From Populus alba (Eukaryota; Streptophyta; Magnoliopsida; Malpighiales; Salicaceae): 64,000 nucleotides of DNA. The notes below the pieces were generated by a model. The model was not told where the DNA came from and searched no databases. It saw only the letters and a list, made by a program, of their open reading frames with translations. Below, piece after piece: positions 1 to 11,571 of this stretch (the stretch's first letter is position 1; the number at the start of each line of letters is the position of its first letter). Location of the stretch: NCBI RefSeq assembly GCF_005239225.2, contig NC_133288.1, positions 17,304,169 through 17,368,168 of the forward strand. Direction: 5' to 3'. The translations under genes and the position numbers were made by a program.

Positions 1-872
1 TTTGGAGTTGTAATTTTCGAAGAGATTCAAGCCATTTCACACCTCCTTCCGGTTTCAATTGCAAAGCATTCACCGTTCCAGTAACGTATTTAGCTCTGCT
101 AATTAATTTACAGCATTAACAAAAAAAAAAAAAAAATCAACAATAACACAGTATTTAACAAACATACCTACCTATAACCAAAACCAGCCTCTCTTAGCTG
201 CTGCTCCGTAACCAAAGCCAATCTTTCCAGGGAAGGAAACGCGTGGAACTCAAAACCCTCAACATTCCCCAAATAATCACCTAAGGACGACACGAAATCC
301 ACCATTTTAGTGATCCTCGAAATGTTATTATTCGAAGAGCATAAAAATTGAATCAAGCACTCAAGTGGATCCTGCCTCAAAACCCTAGCTCCTTTAAAGT
401 GCTGTGCCAATTCGGCGAACCGCGAATCAGCGGCGCCAAACCCGTGCCACATTTCGGTTAGTGAGATGTTGGTGTTGAGGAAACTGAGGAGAGCTGATTT
501 GGCAGCGGATTGGGAGGGGGAATGGTGGATTTGGTAATAAACGTCGCCGTTTTGATGGTGCTTAAGGGAGATTAAGTGACGACCGAGACTGCCTGTGTAT
601 TGGAGGGGGCCGGTTTGTTTCCAACGGAAGGTTTGGCCGGTGGGGAATGTGAGTGGGAGTGAGAGTTCTGACTGGGTCAGGTTGACTGGGGCCCAGTTTG
701 TTGGCTGGAAAATTATTTTTTGGTGTTTTTTGGAGGAGTGGCGGGGTTGTGGTGGTGTTGGTAGAGGTGGTACTGGTGATGATCTGCTGGTGGTGGGCTT
801 GGGGGTGGCGGGTGGCGGCGTGGATCTGGCTCGCTTCATTGTTGGCGTTGGGAAGGATTTGAGGGAGTGCAT
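1..872 (-). CDS. OGG1: 8-oxoguanine DNA glycosylase, 5' two exons (partial)
   Basis: OGG1 removes 8-oxoguanine from DNA as the first step of base-excision repair in nucleus and organelles. Exon 1 runs 872 to 172 and exon 2 from 95 to the window edge; the intron (171-96) has GT-AG ends and joins in frame to give the family's GFGYRAKY stretch. From the first ATG, visible marks are a Pro/Ser-rich N-terminus, GQTFRWK (residues 79-85, OGG N-terminal domain) and SSNNNISRI (179-187, the asparagine-rich loop contacting DNA). The helix-hairpin-helix, catalytic lysine and catalytic aspartate lie beyond the window. The ATG at 839 (MKRARS) is the likelier start, because plant OGG1 proteins begin with a similar MKRPR-type sequence; the ATG at 872 adds 11 residues. 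The gene is divergent from SWI3C, 2.8 kb away. Confidence 0.93.
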
Positions 873-2409
873 GAACTCCCTTTTAGTGATGGGAATTTTG
901 CGGCCAGCTATTCGTTCCCTCCCTGTGTGGAGTCTCGCGAGTGCTATCCCCTCTCATGACCGCATCATGCTATCTCCTCTCGCGAGTGCCATCCTCAATT
1001 TGATTGTTATGTAATTACTCTTCACCCATGATATCGTAAGAATATTGATTTTTAATAATATTTTGTTGAAAACAATTATTTACAAACATGCTTGTTTTTA
1101 TCCTATTGTTCAAACTTCTTTTTGCTTGTTTAATAATCTTTTCCAGAGATGGGAGTATTGGATTTTCTCCATCTCCATACATTGCTACCAATACATTTCA
1201 CTATATCCATTTTCTTCAAACATGCATGCATGATTCTAGTGAGATCTCCACAAGGTTTGGTAGAAGCAACTCCATTGTTTAATCGTTGAGATTTTGAACC
1301 TCCATAGTCGCTTATCTCTTGCCTTTTTCAAATTGTTGTGTTGTTGTTTTAGTTTACATGGATAAGAACTCTTTCAATAATAAAAGGAGATTCAAAGCAT
1401 GTGTTTTTGGTTTTATAAAGGAGAAGGTGATTACTTCGTGGACTAAAGTTGATTTGATGATGATGTATTTGATTTATTACAAGTTATTTTTTTTTTTTTG
1501 GTAAAATATATATTTGGTTTAAAATTCAGATTGAAATTGAAGTTGAATAAAAAATAATTTAACATATTTGATTAAAAATATTTTTCAAATTAAGGTTATA
1601 AAATAACTAAAAAATACATATATTAATATTAAAGGTTTTAAATTAAAATATTATAGATTTAACTGTAATAAAAAAAATAAGATAACAATAACAAATAAAA
1701 AAAAATATTGTCATGGACAAAATTGAGCTAACATGTGAAACTTGTGACTTGGATATAAGATATATCTAAATTATATATCTATTGTGTGTCCTACGTCATA
1801 AGATCAGGATAATTTAATAGAAAAAAACTAATGATAAATAAAAACAAAAATGAAAAAATTAAGAGACAAATATAGAATCAAGATATTTAATATCACAACC
1901 CGAATCATTTACCCAGTTATGTTTAATGAATTTATTTATTAAAATCAATTTGTAATAGAAGTCGACACATATATAAAATTTATTGAATAAAATAAAAGAA
2001 AAAAAAATACTATGTAAGGCTACACATATTAAAAAATTAAATTAAAAATTTTAAAAAATCAATGATACATAAAATAATTAATAGTCATGATCACCTTTAA
2101 GATAAAATTTATTAAATAGCAATAATTGGTTACGAAACTGAAATTTTTTTTAGCTCTGACCCTTTCTGAAAAATCAGGGAGAAACAAATACGGGAAAAAA
2201 AACGCTTCCTTTCAGACAAAAATAAGAAAAAGATTCAAGCACGTGTCACTCACTCTCCATCAGCAGCAAAAATGTATCAATTCACGCGCTATTTCGCGTG
2301 TCGTGAAATGGACACTTGCACTGCACTCCCACAGCAATACTTTGGCTCCCCTTCAAGCTATAGTACAATAACCCACCAATAAAGGAAAGAAAGAAAAATG
2401 TAAAAAAGA

Positions 2410-2540
2410 GGGTGAATTGTATGCTTACCCTTATAGATTTACGAATGCTCCACTTCGACCCTTATAGTTTAAAATTCTTCAACATCAACTCTAATATTTC
2501 CAAAAGTTCTTACTTCAGGCATTGGACATTAGTTTTTTAA
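2410..2540. repeat. Single arm of a MITE-like element
   Basis: The text starting CCCTTATAGATTTACGAATG and continuing with a CCCTTATAGTTTAAAA-type line is clearly related to the left arm at 56937-57055, which has CCCCTATAGATTTAGAAATG followed by CCCTCATAGTTTGAAAA. No matching second arm was seen nearby, so this is taken as a remnant. Confidence 0.45.
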
Positions 2541-2779
2541 GCTTTTTTTTTTGGTAAAGGTTTTCATAAAATTATTTTAAAAATCATTTAAAACCCAAAA
2601 ATTATAAATTATAAAATGAGGGATTTGAATCTTATCTAACATAAAAGATATTTTAACAATATGTATTATTTATATTTTTATAGTTACAACCACAATTATA
2701 AAAAAACATATCTTACAATACTAGTTACAACAAAAACTATAACCATACCATGTAGATTTTTAAAATTTTTATTTAATAT

Positions 2780-2960
2780 TATGGTCCAATCATGTTTTTG
2801 AAAAATCTTGTTAAAGTTAATTAAATTTTTAAATGTTTTTTGGATCGTTTTGATATGATAATATTAAAAATAAATTTATAAAAATAAAAAATATATTATT
2901 TTAATGTATTTTTAAGTAAAAAAATATTTTGAAAAACAATCTTAATCAAATAGCTCTAAA
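2780..2960. repeat. Copy of short dispersed AT-rich repeat
   Basis: This copy shares the ordered pieces GATCGTTTTGATATGATAAT, TTAAAAATAAATTTATAAAA and a terminal TATTTTGAAAAAC with copies near 34220-34430, 41690-41880, 57180-57395, 58826-59000 and 59500-59650. The better copies have GTGGTTGCTTTTCAAA-like ends in inverted orientation, so the family looks like a non-autonomous DNA element. The outer ends of this copy are worn. Confidence 0.5.
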
Positions 2961-3423
2961 TATATATTTGGTTTAAAGATTGGTTATAATTACAATTAGA
3001 GCTAGAGTTAAAGCTACATGTGTGTGTGAGAGAATCTAATTCAAAAAAACCTTATTCATAGCTTTTTTTTGTTTTTTTACTATTTGAGTATTGATAAACT
3101 ATACAAATTTATATGATAAAAACACTTAAAGGCACAAATATATTCTAAATAGAAAATAAAATAAAACTAATGTTAAATAATATTTTCAATCCTCTTAATT
3201 TATTTCTAGGACATTATCACATAAATAAGGATATAGAAGAAGAAAAAATCATCATGAAAAAATAGATATTTCTTGGGTGTTTTGAATAGCTACGAGCCAC
3301 ATTATAATGTCTCGAAAACACTGAGGTTGATATTAAGAGATTCGAAACTATAGAATTCAAAGTGTAGTATTTTGCGAATTTATAGGGGCTAAAATATACT
3401 TTACACAAAGGAAACAATTTTGA

Positions 3424-3559
3424 GAGAGAGAGAGAGAGAGAGAATGCCCCGAATTGAAACCTGGCTTTGCAAGAGACCAGACAAAGCAACAGCACAAAGC
3501 TCGCAATCAGATACATAGAAGAGAGACACCAACTCTCTCTCTCTCTCTCTCTCTCTCTA
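3424..3559. repeat. Paired (GA)n and (CT)n tracts in SWI3C leader or promoter
   Basis: A GA run at 3424-3442 and a CT run at about 3533-3558 lie just upstream of the SWI3C start codon (3636). They are complementary, so if both are transcribed they can pair as a hairpin with a loop of roughly 90 bases. CT-rich leaders are common in plant genes; whether both tracts are in the mRNA cannot be seen here. Confidence 0.7.
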
Positions 3560-3635
3560 CCATTTCCCTCCCTTTGATTCCCCATTCAACCAATTGAAGA
3601 CCCCACAAATCTCCGCATTTCCCTCTACTCCAACA

Positions 3636-6600
3636 ATGCCAGCTTCTCCTTCTTTCCCTTCCTCAGGTACTCTCTTCTCTTTTCCCACAAAACCCCCTCT
3701 CCCTCTCCACAACTCCAACATTTATTGCCCTCCCCAACCATCAATCGTAGTGCTTGTTTTATTTTATTTATTTATTTAATTCGGTCTGATTTTGACAGAT
3801 GGTAGGGGCAAATGGAAAAGGCGAAAGCGAGGAGATTCTCAAATTACACGAAAACCTCCAAAGCACCACCACCAAGAAGAAACAGAAGAACCCGAAGAAG
3901 AGGACGACGCCGTTGAGGCAGACGACAATAATAACAACGTTATCGACAGAGAAGATTCTGATGACCCGAACCCAAATCAACAGCCCAGCGGACCCGATCC
4001 AAACCCTCAAGAGACCGAGGTTTTAATTGATGGTGGGGTCCGCTTATGCGATTTCCCTCCTGTCACGAGGCTCGCTGTGAACCGCCCTCATGCCTCCGTG
4101 ATGGCGATTGTGGCCGCCGAGAGGGCCAGCCTGGCTGGGGAAAGCATTAATAGAGGGCAATTGGTGGTTAATTTGGAGAATGTATCGTACGGGCAGCTGC
4201 AGGCGGTGTCTGCTGTGATAGCGGACTGTGATGGGAGTGATTTGGAGAGGAGTGATGGAGGGAATACAGGGTATGTAGTGACGCCGCCGCAGATTATGGA
4301 TGGAAAGGGTGTCGTGAAGAGGTTCTGGAGTAGAGTTCATTTGGTTCCTATGCATTCAGGTTTGAAATTATCACTCTCTTTTTCTCTTTTTTTTTCGAAT
4401 TTTTAATTTTTTTCTCTTTGTTGATATTAATGTTGAAGTGGGTGTTGTGTTATTATTGTTGAGATGGATATGGTAGGGCTTTGTGTGAGTATTTGGAAGA
4501 TGAATTTATTTTTGCTTTAGCTATGGAAAGTTGGTTTAAGTGGCAGTAGTGAACTTGAGGTTTTGAGTGGCTTTTGGTTTTAAAGTATTGAATATTGAAA
4601 GAAAAAGAAACAGTGATTGGGGGATTTCATTGCCTTTTTGCTAATTTAAGGATTTGATTTTCTTGAGGGTTTGCCGTGTATCAAAAATTATATGAAGAGG
4701 AAAATAGAGAGGCAAATGGTATTTATTGAATCCTATTGTGATGATATAATTCAAAAAGGCAACTCTTATTTTTTGGGAAACCTTTAATTTTTTTCATAGT
4801 AAACGGCATTATTACTTTCGAGCCCTGCACCCTTAATGAATGATCCTAATCCAAATTGCCATGGGAACCTGATTCTGAACCTCGCTAGTTGCCTTACCAG
4901 CTCAAAGCATCTCATGATCTAGTGAGCTAGCTAGTTGCCTTACCAGCTCAAGGCATATAATTTCGAGGTTTGTATGGGTAAAAATTGTTAAGCAATTTCA
5001 CACCAAGAGACGCGTTATGGATTTGCTTGATTGAGGTTAGTTATCACATTGTTGCTCTTATTTAGAGAACCTTAACACAGATATAACTTGCCTTAACAAA
5101 TATTGAATATCTTTTGTCTGAATATTTATGTGAATGTTTGTTTGTTTTTTTTTTTTTTTTCTGTGCAAACTCATTTTTAGCTGTACTATATTCATAGTTT
5201 TATTGATTTTGGCATTTTATTGTTGGTATTCTCTGAGAGTAGATTGGTTTTCACCGGCCTTGGTAAATCGACTGGAGAGACAAGTGGTGCCACATTTTTT
5301 CTCTGGAAAATCTCCAGATCACACACCAGAGAAATACAGGGAGTGTAGAAATCGCATTGTTGCTAAATACATGGAGAATCCAGAGAAGAGGCTCACAGTT
5401 CCTGATTGTCAAGGATTGGTAGTTGGCATTGACAATGAAGATTTTACTCGAATTTTTAGATTTCTTGATCATTGGGGAATTATAAACTACTGTGCAGCTC
5501 CACCAAGTTGTGAATATTGGAATGGGGGGTCTTATTTAAGGGAGGATCCAAATGGTGAGGTTCATGTGCCATCAGCTGCTTTAAAGTCTTTTGATAGTTT
5601 GATCCAATTTGACAAGCCCAAATGTAGGCTCAAGGCAGCTGATGTTTACTCATCATTGTCATGTCATGATGATGATCTCTCTGACTTGGACAACAGAATT
5701 CGTGAGTGCTTATCTGAAAATCGTTGCAATCATTGTTCTCAGCTTCTTCCCTCTGTGTGCTACCAGTCACAAAAGGAGGTAAATCCTCATATCCTCTGTC
5801 CCTGCTTTTGCTTCCTTTCTATATCATTGTGATGCTGTTGTGTTGTTCTATCCATACTTCATTTCCCCCTTTGCTCCCTGGGAGCTCATTCTAACAAGGT
5901 TCTTCATTTTGAGATCTCAAAAGACATCCATGTACATATAGGGGCAAAACCTGGAAATGCCTTTTTAAATATTCAGTCAACCTAAATCCTTATTTGAGTT
6001 AGCTCTTTGTTTTTTTTTTTGGATCCACTCTCGGCTGATCAGCATCTCGTGTAGCAGGTTGATATACTGTTATGCCCTGACTGCTTCCATGAGGGGAGAT
6101 TTGTGACTGGTCATTCAAGCTTAGATTTTATTAAGGTGGATTCAACAAAAGATTATGGTGATATAGATGGGGAAAGTTGGAGTGATCAGGAAACATTACT
6201 GCTACTTGAGGCAATGGAAATTTACAATGAGAATTGGAATGAAATTGCAGAGCATGTTGGCACCAAGTCAAAAGCACAATGCATCCTTCATTTTCTCCGT
6301 CTGCCTGTGGAGGATGGCCTGTTGGAAAACGTTGAAGTTCCAAGCATGCCCAACTCAATCAGTCCATCAAATAGAGAGGATAACAGAAGACCACACTCAA
6401 GTTCAAATGGTGGTCTATCAGCTATTTCTATTGCTTATGATTTTCTGAATTCAAAAAAATGGTGATGTGTTTCTAATGTTCTGTGGCTGCGTTTCTCTTT
6501 GTTTCTGTAGGATCCTGCCTCCAAGGTGCTGATGCTGAAAACAGGCTCCCTTTTGCAAATTCTGGCAATCCAGTTATGGCATTGGTAGGTCACTATTATA

Positions 6601-9600
6601 TGCTGTATTAATGTTTACTTGAAAGCATATTAAGTATAAACAGCTCAATTTGGTTAGCAATGCCATTCATGCTAAAATGAGCTGCTAATTTTATATATTT
6701 TTCTCACATTTGTTGATTTTTCAATAGTAGTACTGAAGGCCTTAAATAATTAACCTTGTTGCATGGTCATTGTGGATTCTGGTGTTTGTTTTTTGTGTTT
6801 TTCACTTTGTTTACTTATCGTGTTGCAGTTGAGTAACAAAAGAAAAAAAAATCTAAGCAAGATCTTGCAAACATTAGGAAAAAATAACCTAGCAACATGG
6901 TGGATCGAATCTCTGTACCTTTTCAGTTTCAGGATATATGCAGAGTACAGTATCTAGAATCACTCTTTCATCATAAAGCTCCTGTGAACTAATATGACTC
7001 CTATTTTGAACTCATTAGCAAACTTAAATGCTGAAATTGAGTCCTCCGACACCATCTTTTGTTTTAAACTGATTTTTGCATTAATTGTCTTTTAATTCTT
7101 TTGCAATCAAAGAGCATTCAGGCTTATATAGTAACTACTAAGAATTTGCAGCAATTACTCCAAGTTGTGTTGTAATATCTGTGAATCATATATTCCTCTT
7201 GCCCTCAGTTTCTTGAAAAATTTACCACTTGATTTTAGAGCAATATTTGATACCCATCATGCTTGAGTTCTAATCACTGCAACAGTGTGTTTAGATGTTT
7301 GATACGATGTCTTTTCCAATGATCATATAGCTCTACCATACTTTCATATGGATTGATGGAAGTAATTTAACTTTTCTTTTCCCTGATTTACTTCATTACT
7401 AACCCTTCTAAGATGAACCTTCTCCATCATTAGCCTGCTTGGAATATTTTCCTCGATAGTGCTCTACTTCTGTTAGGTTGGTTTCTATTGAATGGCTTTC
7501 ACATTTGAAGCCTCTACTATCAGGACTCTAATATCACCCATTTTTTTCACTAATTCCTTTCTGTCCTTGATTCTCCAAGAAAGTTCATGTGGTCATTTGT
7601 TTCCATCCCTCTAGCCCTGTACTTTGACCTCAATTTCCTTTGGCCCAAATCTGCCAACCTGGAGATTTCTTTTTCATCTAATAAAAGTGAAGATGCAGGA
7701 AAGATGAGTTATTGGCAGTGTTGTGGAGTATATCTGGATTGTTACGTCCTTATTGTTGGTTGAATTATGATTGGATTGGCGGGTAAAAATGGGGTCTTGG
7801 GGTTCGGGCTTACAGAACTAGGGTGCATAATTTGTTGGTTGAATTGGGATTGGATTGGTTGATTGTTGTTTCTGAGCAAAAGTTTCACCAGCTTGAATTA
7901 ATTGGATCAGGTTGCAGTTTTTCTGTCAGCAGTTACTTTAAGATTTTAAAGGGTTGAACAAATTACTTTGGTGGAAAGAAGATGGGAGAATGGGGATAAA
8001 TGTTGGAATATAGGTTTATTGTTGGTGAATTGTGGTTCAAAATTATTGGTGAATGGTGGAATGACGCAGCACAAATGAACTTGTTTCAAAAGCTTTTTCT
8101 TGCTTGGGTATTCTGTGGATCCATCTAACCAGTGGAAAATTTTGTAGGTTGCTTTTCTGGCCTCTGCTGTTGGACCAAGAGTTGCTGCAGCCTGTGCTCA
8201 TGCATCTTTGGAAGTGCTGTCTGCAGATAATAGGTGGGTGTATGCCTCTCTTAAGAACATGAATGAACTTTCATTTCTTATGGTGTGCCTGTATACAAGT
8301 GATTTCTCAGGGATTTGGCATTTTAATGCAGATGACAAATCTCCTTCTTCTGTTCTTTCTTCCTCTAGTATCAGGAACTGCTGAGTAGCAATGCTTTTAA
8401 CCAAATAAAAGTTTCTTGCTTCTTTCCCATTGGCAAAAATAATACTCAATAGAGGAATTTTTTATTGCTTTTATGCATGCATTATTCTTTCATGTTATCA
8501 ATTCTCGTTGAATTCGATTAATTTTCTCCTTTACTTGTGAAGGTTGGGTTCAGAGAGACTACATGGTAGAGAAGGTGGTTTTCATGGAGAAGTTGCAAAT
8601 TCAATTCAACTAGAAGGTGGGCCATAAGTTGCTTCCCGGTTTTACTTATCTCCCTCTCCCACATTTCTGTCTTCCTTCTCCTTCATCTAAGATTAGCAAA
8701 ATATTTCTGTGGATCATACTTCAGAAGATAGCCAACATGGCTCACGGGGTCAAAATGGGGCTGAGGTTGCTCCTCTTTCTGCTGAAAAAGTTAAAGCTGC
8801 TGCCAAAGCTGGCCTTGCTGCTGCAGCAACAAAAGCTAAACTGTTTGCCGATCATGAAGAGCGAGAAATTCAGAGGCTTTCTGCTAATATAATAAATCAT
8901 CAGGTAGAACTGTTGCCAACATTACTTGCTTTGTACTACCATTTTCTATGTTACTTCTTTCTTAGTATTTGTATGTTTATGCCTTGCTTGTGTATACAAG
9001 GTGAAGAGGGCACTGTTGAACCTCTTAGGGACAACCTTTATTGCGTCTTTCTTTTCTGGGTGGCATGTATTTTCTGAAGCAAGATACTATACTTTTATCC
9101 CTTGTATCAACTGGCATGTCTATAGTGAAACTGGAAAGATGGTCTTTTTGTCTGGCTTTACCATGTAATGATATATGATTAACAAATTAATAAGTTGTTG
9201 ATATGGTAACAGTTGAAGAGATTGGAGCTTAAGCTGAAGCAATTTGCAGAAGTGGAAACCTTTCTAATGAGAGAGTGCGAGCAAGTGGAGAAGGCAAGGC
9301 AGAGGTTTGCTGCTGAGCGAATCCGCATGCTATCTACCCGGATAACACCTGCAGGAGTCGCTTCACAAATGAACCCAGCAGGTGTTGCTCCTTCGATGGT
9401 TAACAATAATGCTGGCAACAGTAGGCAGCAGGTGATGCCTTCCTCTTCTTCGCAACCAAGCATTTCAGGATATGGCAGCAGTAACCCAGCCCATCCACAC
9501 AACAATCAACAAGTCCATTCTCACATGTCATATATGCAACGGGGACAGCCACAACCAATGTTTCCATTAGGGCCGAGGCTGCCCGTGGCTGCTATACAGC

Positions 9601-9710
9601 CATCGTCGCCAGCTCAGTCAAATGTCATGTACAATGCCTCTGGAAATTCACAGCCTAACCTCAATCAAATGCTGCGGTCTGTGTCAGGCCCTAGCTCTGG
9701 TTTAGGTTGA
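3636..9710 (+). CDS. SWI3C: SWI/SNF complex subunit SWI3C
   Basis: This is a core subunit of BRM-type SWI/SNF chromatin-remodelling complexes in the nucleus. Nine exons join in frame with GT-AG introns: 3636-3666, 3799-4359, 5243-5778, 6058-6409, 6511-6584, 8148-8233, 8543-8616, 8725-8903, 9213-9710, giving 796 residues, close to the family length of about 800. In order: acidic N-terminus; SWIRM domain (about 198-283, from DWFSPALVNRLE); ZZ-type zinc finger (about 358-400, RCNHC and LLCPDC); SANT domain (about 415-459, ESWSDQETLLLLEAME); Ala/Lys-rich linker; C-terminal coiled coil (about 611-671) used for SWI3 dimerisation; and a Gln/Pro/Ser-rich tail. The start at 3636 is the first ATG that splices into this frame. 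Intron 5 (6585-8147) is the largest. No broken exon was seen. Confidence 0.95.
4884..4956. repeat. 27-bp direct repeat in SWI3C intron 2
   Basis: GCTAGTTGCCTTACCAGCTC and the next seven bases occur at 4884-4910 and again at 4930-4956 with one A-to-G difference. AACCTCG just before and CGAGGTT just after form a short flanking inverted repeat. It looks like a local duplication; no function is suggested. Confidence 0.75.
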
Positions 9711-10850
9711 AACAGAGAAAGTGATTTAACCTTGGAGTTTTACGGTTGCTTACATTGGTTACTTGCTCTCAATCTGTGCTACAGCTGGGGCTTGAGGATG
9801 AAAATGGAAGGAGCCAAGAACGTTTCATCCGTCTTGCTTTGTAGTTTTGATCTGATTATAAATTATTCTGTGCAGTTTGTAGGCTTGTAACAGATCTCAG
9901 TTGATGTAGCATTTGTGTCGAATTATGAACGCTATCCATTAACTAGGAAATCTTATTTTCAGAACAAATAATCTAAGATATAGAATGTGTCGTGGAAATG
10001 GCATGTATGACTGCTATTTATGTTTGTTTTGTTGTCTTTCGCAGATTAGTAAATAACTAAATCATTGTCCCCGCTGATGGATCAGACTTTTTTTTACATA
10101 AAAAAAGCCTAGGTTTTACCTTGTCTGATAACTCAACTTTTAAATTGAGTCTTCTGTTTTTTGACACATTATTCCAAATATATATGGAATTAGAAGCTGT
10201 ACTAGCGTGCAAGAGAGACAGAGAGAAGAGAGAGAAGGTCTGAAAGGGAGATCAGAGAAAAATGAGCTGCCAAAGCCATTACTACTTTGGTTATTGTTAG
10301 ATTTCACTCATTTTTAGATATAGATGCGTGGAGTGCCACTATTTTTTAGATATGTGGAATGCCACACCCAATATTAAAAATTGAACGGATGAATTTTGTT
10401 TATCTAGTATCATTTGAAAGATATTACTGAAGTAATAGTTCTAGGAAAATTAAGTTCGGAACAGCCATAGTTGCTGGTTTGTTTTGCCCTCGTTCACCTT
10501 TGGATTTGCTTTATTTTTTTAAAAGAGCTTCGCTTGGATGTCCTTTTGGTTCTGGATGGTAGAGATCAAATTCTAAAAAGTTTGAAAAATCTTTTTCTTC
10601 TTGGATTGGCCACTACTAGTTTTCAAGTCAGATTGTTCCTTTGTATATCATGACTGATCTAACCAATTGATTACTCTGTTTTTTGTATATGTTATGCTAT
10701 ACTTGTTTATCCTAAACCGGACAATTGGATTTTATCTACTTTTGACTGTATTTAAAGTATTGCTTCTTTGAATTTACTTCTCAGACATGATTACCAGTAA
10801 TCTAGGATCCAGTCCTGAAAAAAATCTACTAGTTACTTGCACAATCAACT
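9711..10850. other. SWI3C 3' UTR and intergenic spacer
   Basis: The first 200-250 bases are the probable SWI3C 3' untranslated region. The rest is AT-rich, with a purine-rich GAGAGA stretch near 10210-10250. No gene, RNA or clear transposon end was seen before the LINE remnant. Confidence 0.4.
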
Positions 10851-11310
10851 ACCTACCTCACTACAACCACCAAAAAACTCTTTAATACCACCCTCAATAC
10901 ATCAAACACCATTGCCACCAACAAAACCATCCCTTAACCTCCTCCAAACACCAAGACTACCTTTAAACAACCACTAAAAAAAAACCTAACTTACCTTCAC
11001 CCAAGTTGCCACATTGGCTCACAAGAACATCACCGCCCACAACCTTGCCCCCAACACTTTATGTGCTGATAGAGTGAAGGTCTCCAACTGTGTAACCTAT
11101 GCCAAGATAGCCTCTTTTCCATGAAAAGAGTTTGGCACCATCTTGGACATTTAAAATAATGTCACTGATGAAAGTGCATTGAAATGGAACCGATGTTTGG
11201 TGGGTTTCTTCACGGGTTATAAGATGTCTTACCATGTTGCCAATTCTATTGCTATTCGAGTATGGAAGAATTATGGCATTGAGAGTGTAATTATAGCATA
11301 ACAAGGTTTC

Positions 11311-11571
11311 TTGATTTTTCATTTCAAAAGTGATGATGATGCAAACTCGGTTATGAAGAAGGGATCATGGATGTTCGACGAGAAATTCCTTATCCTTCAA
11401 CCACGACACTCACATTTTGTTCTTGACAAGAACAAAATTTCAAAAGTGCCTGTATGGGTTTGCCTTCAAGGTCTACCTTTTCCATTTTGGAATGAGACGG
11501 GCCTAGGCATTGCTGCGAGTATGGTGGGGAGACTATTGGCTTGCGACGAACAAATACTTAGTGGCACCTAA
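11311..11571 (+). pseudogene. LINE ORF1 fragment (DUF4283)
   Basis: An 86-codon open stretch contains GSWMFDEKFLILQP and VPVWVCLQGLPFPFWNE, the typical DUF4283 patterns of plant LINE ORF1 proteins. It is preceded in the same reading by a stop-interrupted section with VWKNYGIESV and followed by a stop before the zinc knuckle. It is a remnant of an RNA-binding coat-like protein and probably not translated. Confidence 0.75.

Larger units (their letters stand above)
873..3420. other. OGG1-SWI3C intergenic region
   Basis: No gene is supported here. Near OGG1 (930-995) there are two CTCGCGAGTGC motifs, described in the findings. From 1500 to 2120 the DNA is very AT-rich with no pattern beyond A/T tracts. 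At 2240-2247 there is one ABRE-like CACGTGTC. The stretch 2410-2540 resembles one arm of the terminal-inverted-repeat element at 56937-57490, and 2780-2960 resembles the short dispersed repeat seen elsewhere in the window. Short open frames in this region have unusual composition and no recognisable product. Confidence 0.5.

Noticed and set aside
595..1014. 139-codon plus-strand open frame at the left end
   Set aside because: It is antisense to OGG1 exon 1 and reads as low-complexity Gly/Val text; the minus-strand reading has the family motifs.
2126..2371. 81-codon frame in the OGG1-SWI3C spacer
   Set aside because: Basic, biased composition with no recognisable motif and no upstream promoter; insufficient for a gene call.
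3217..3585. 122-codon minus-strand frame with RERERE text
   Set aside because: The repeats come from the GA/CT microsatellites upstream of SWI3C; there is no family resemblance.
4044..4355. Minus-strand open frame inside SWI3C exon 2
   Set aside because: Shadow of a coding exon; no homology and no splice support.
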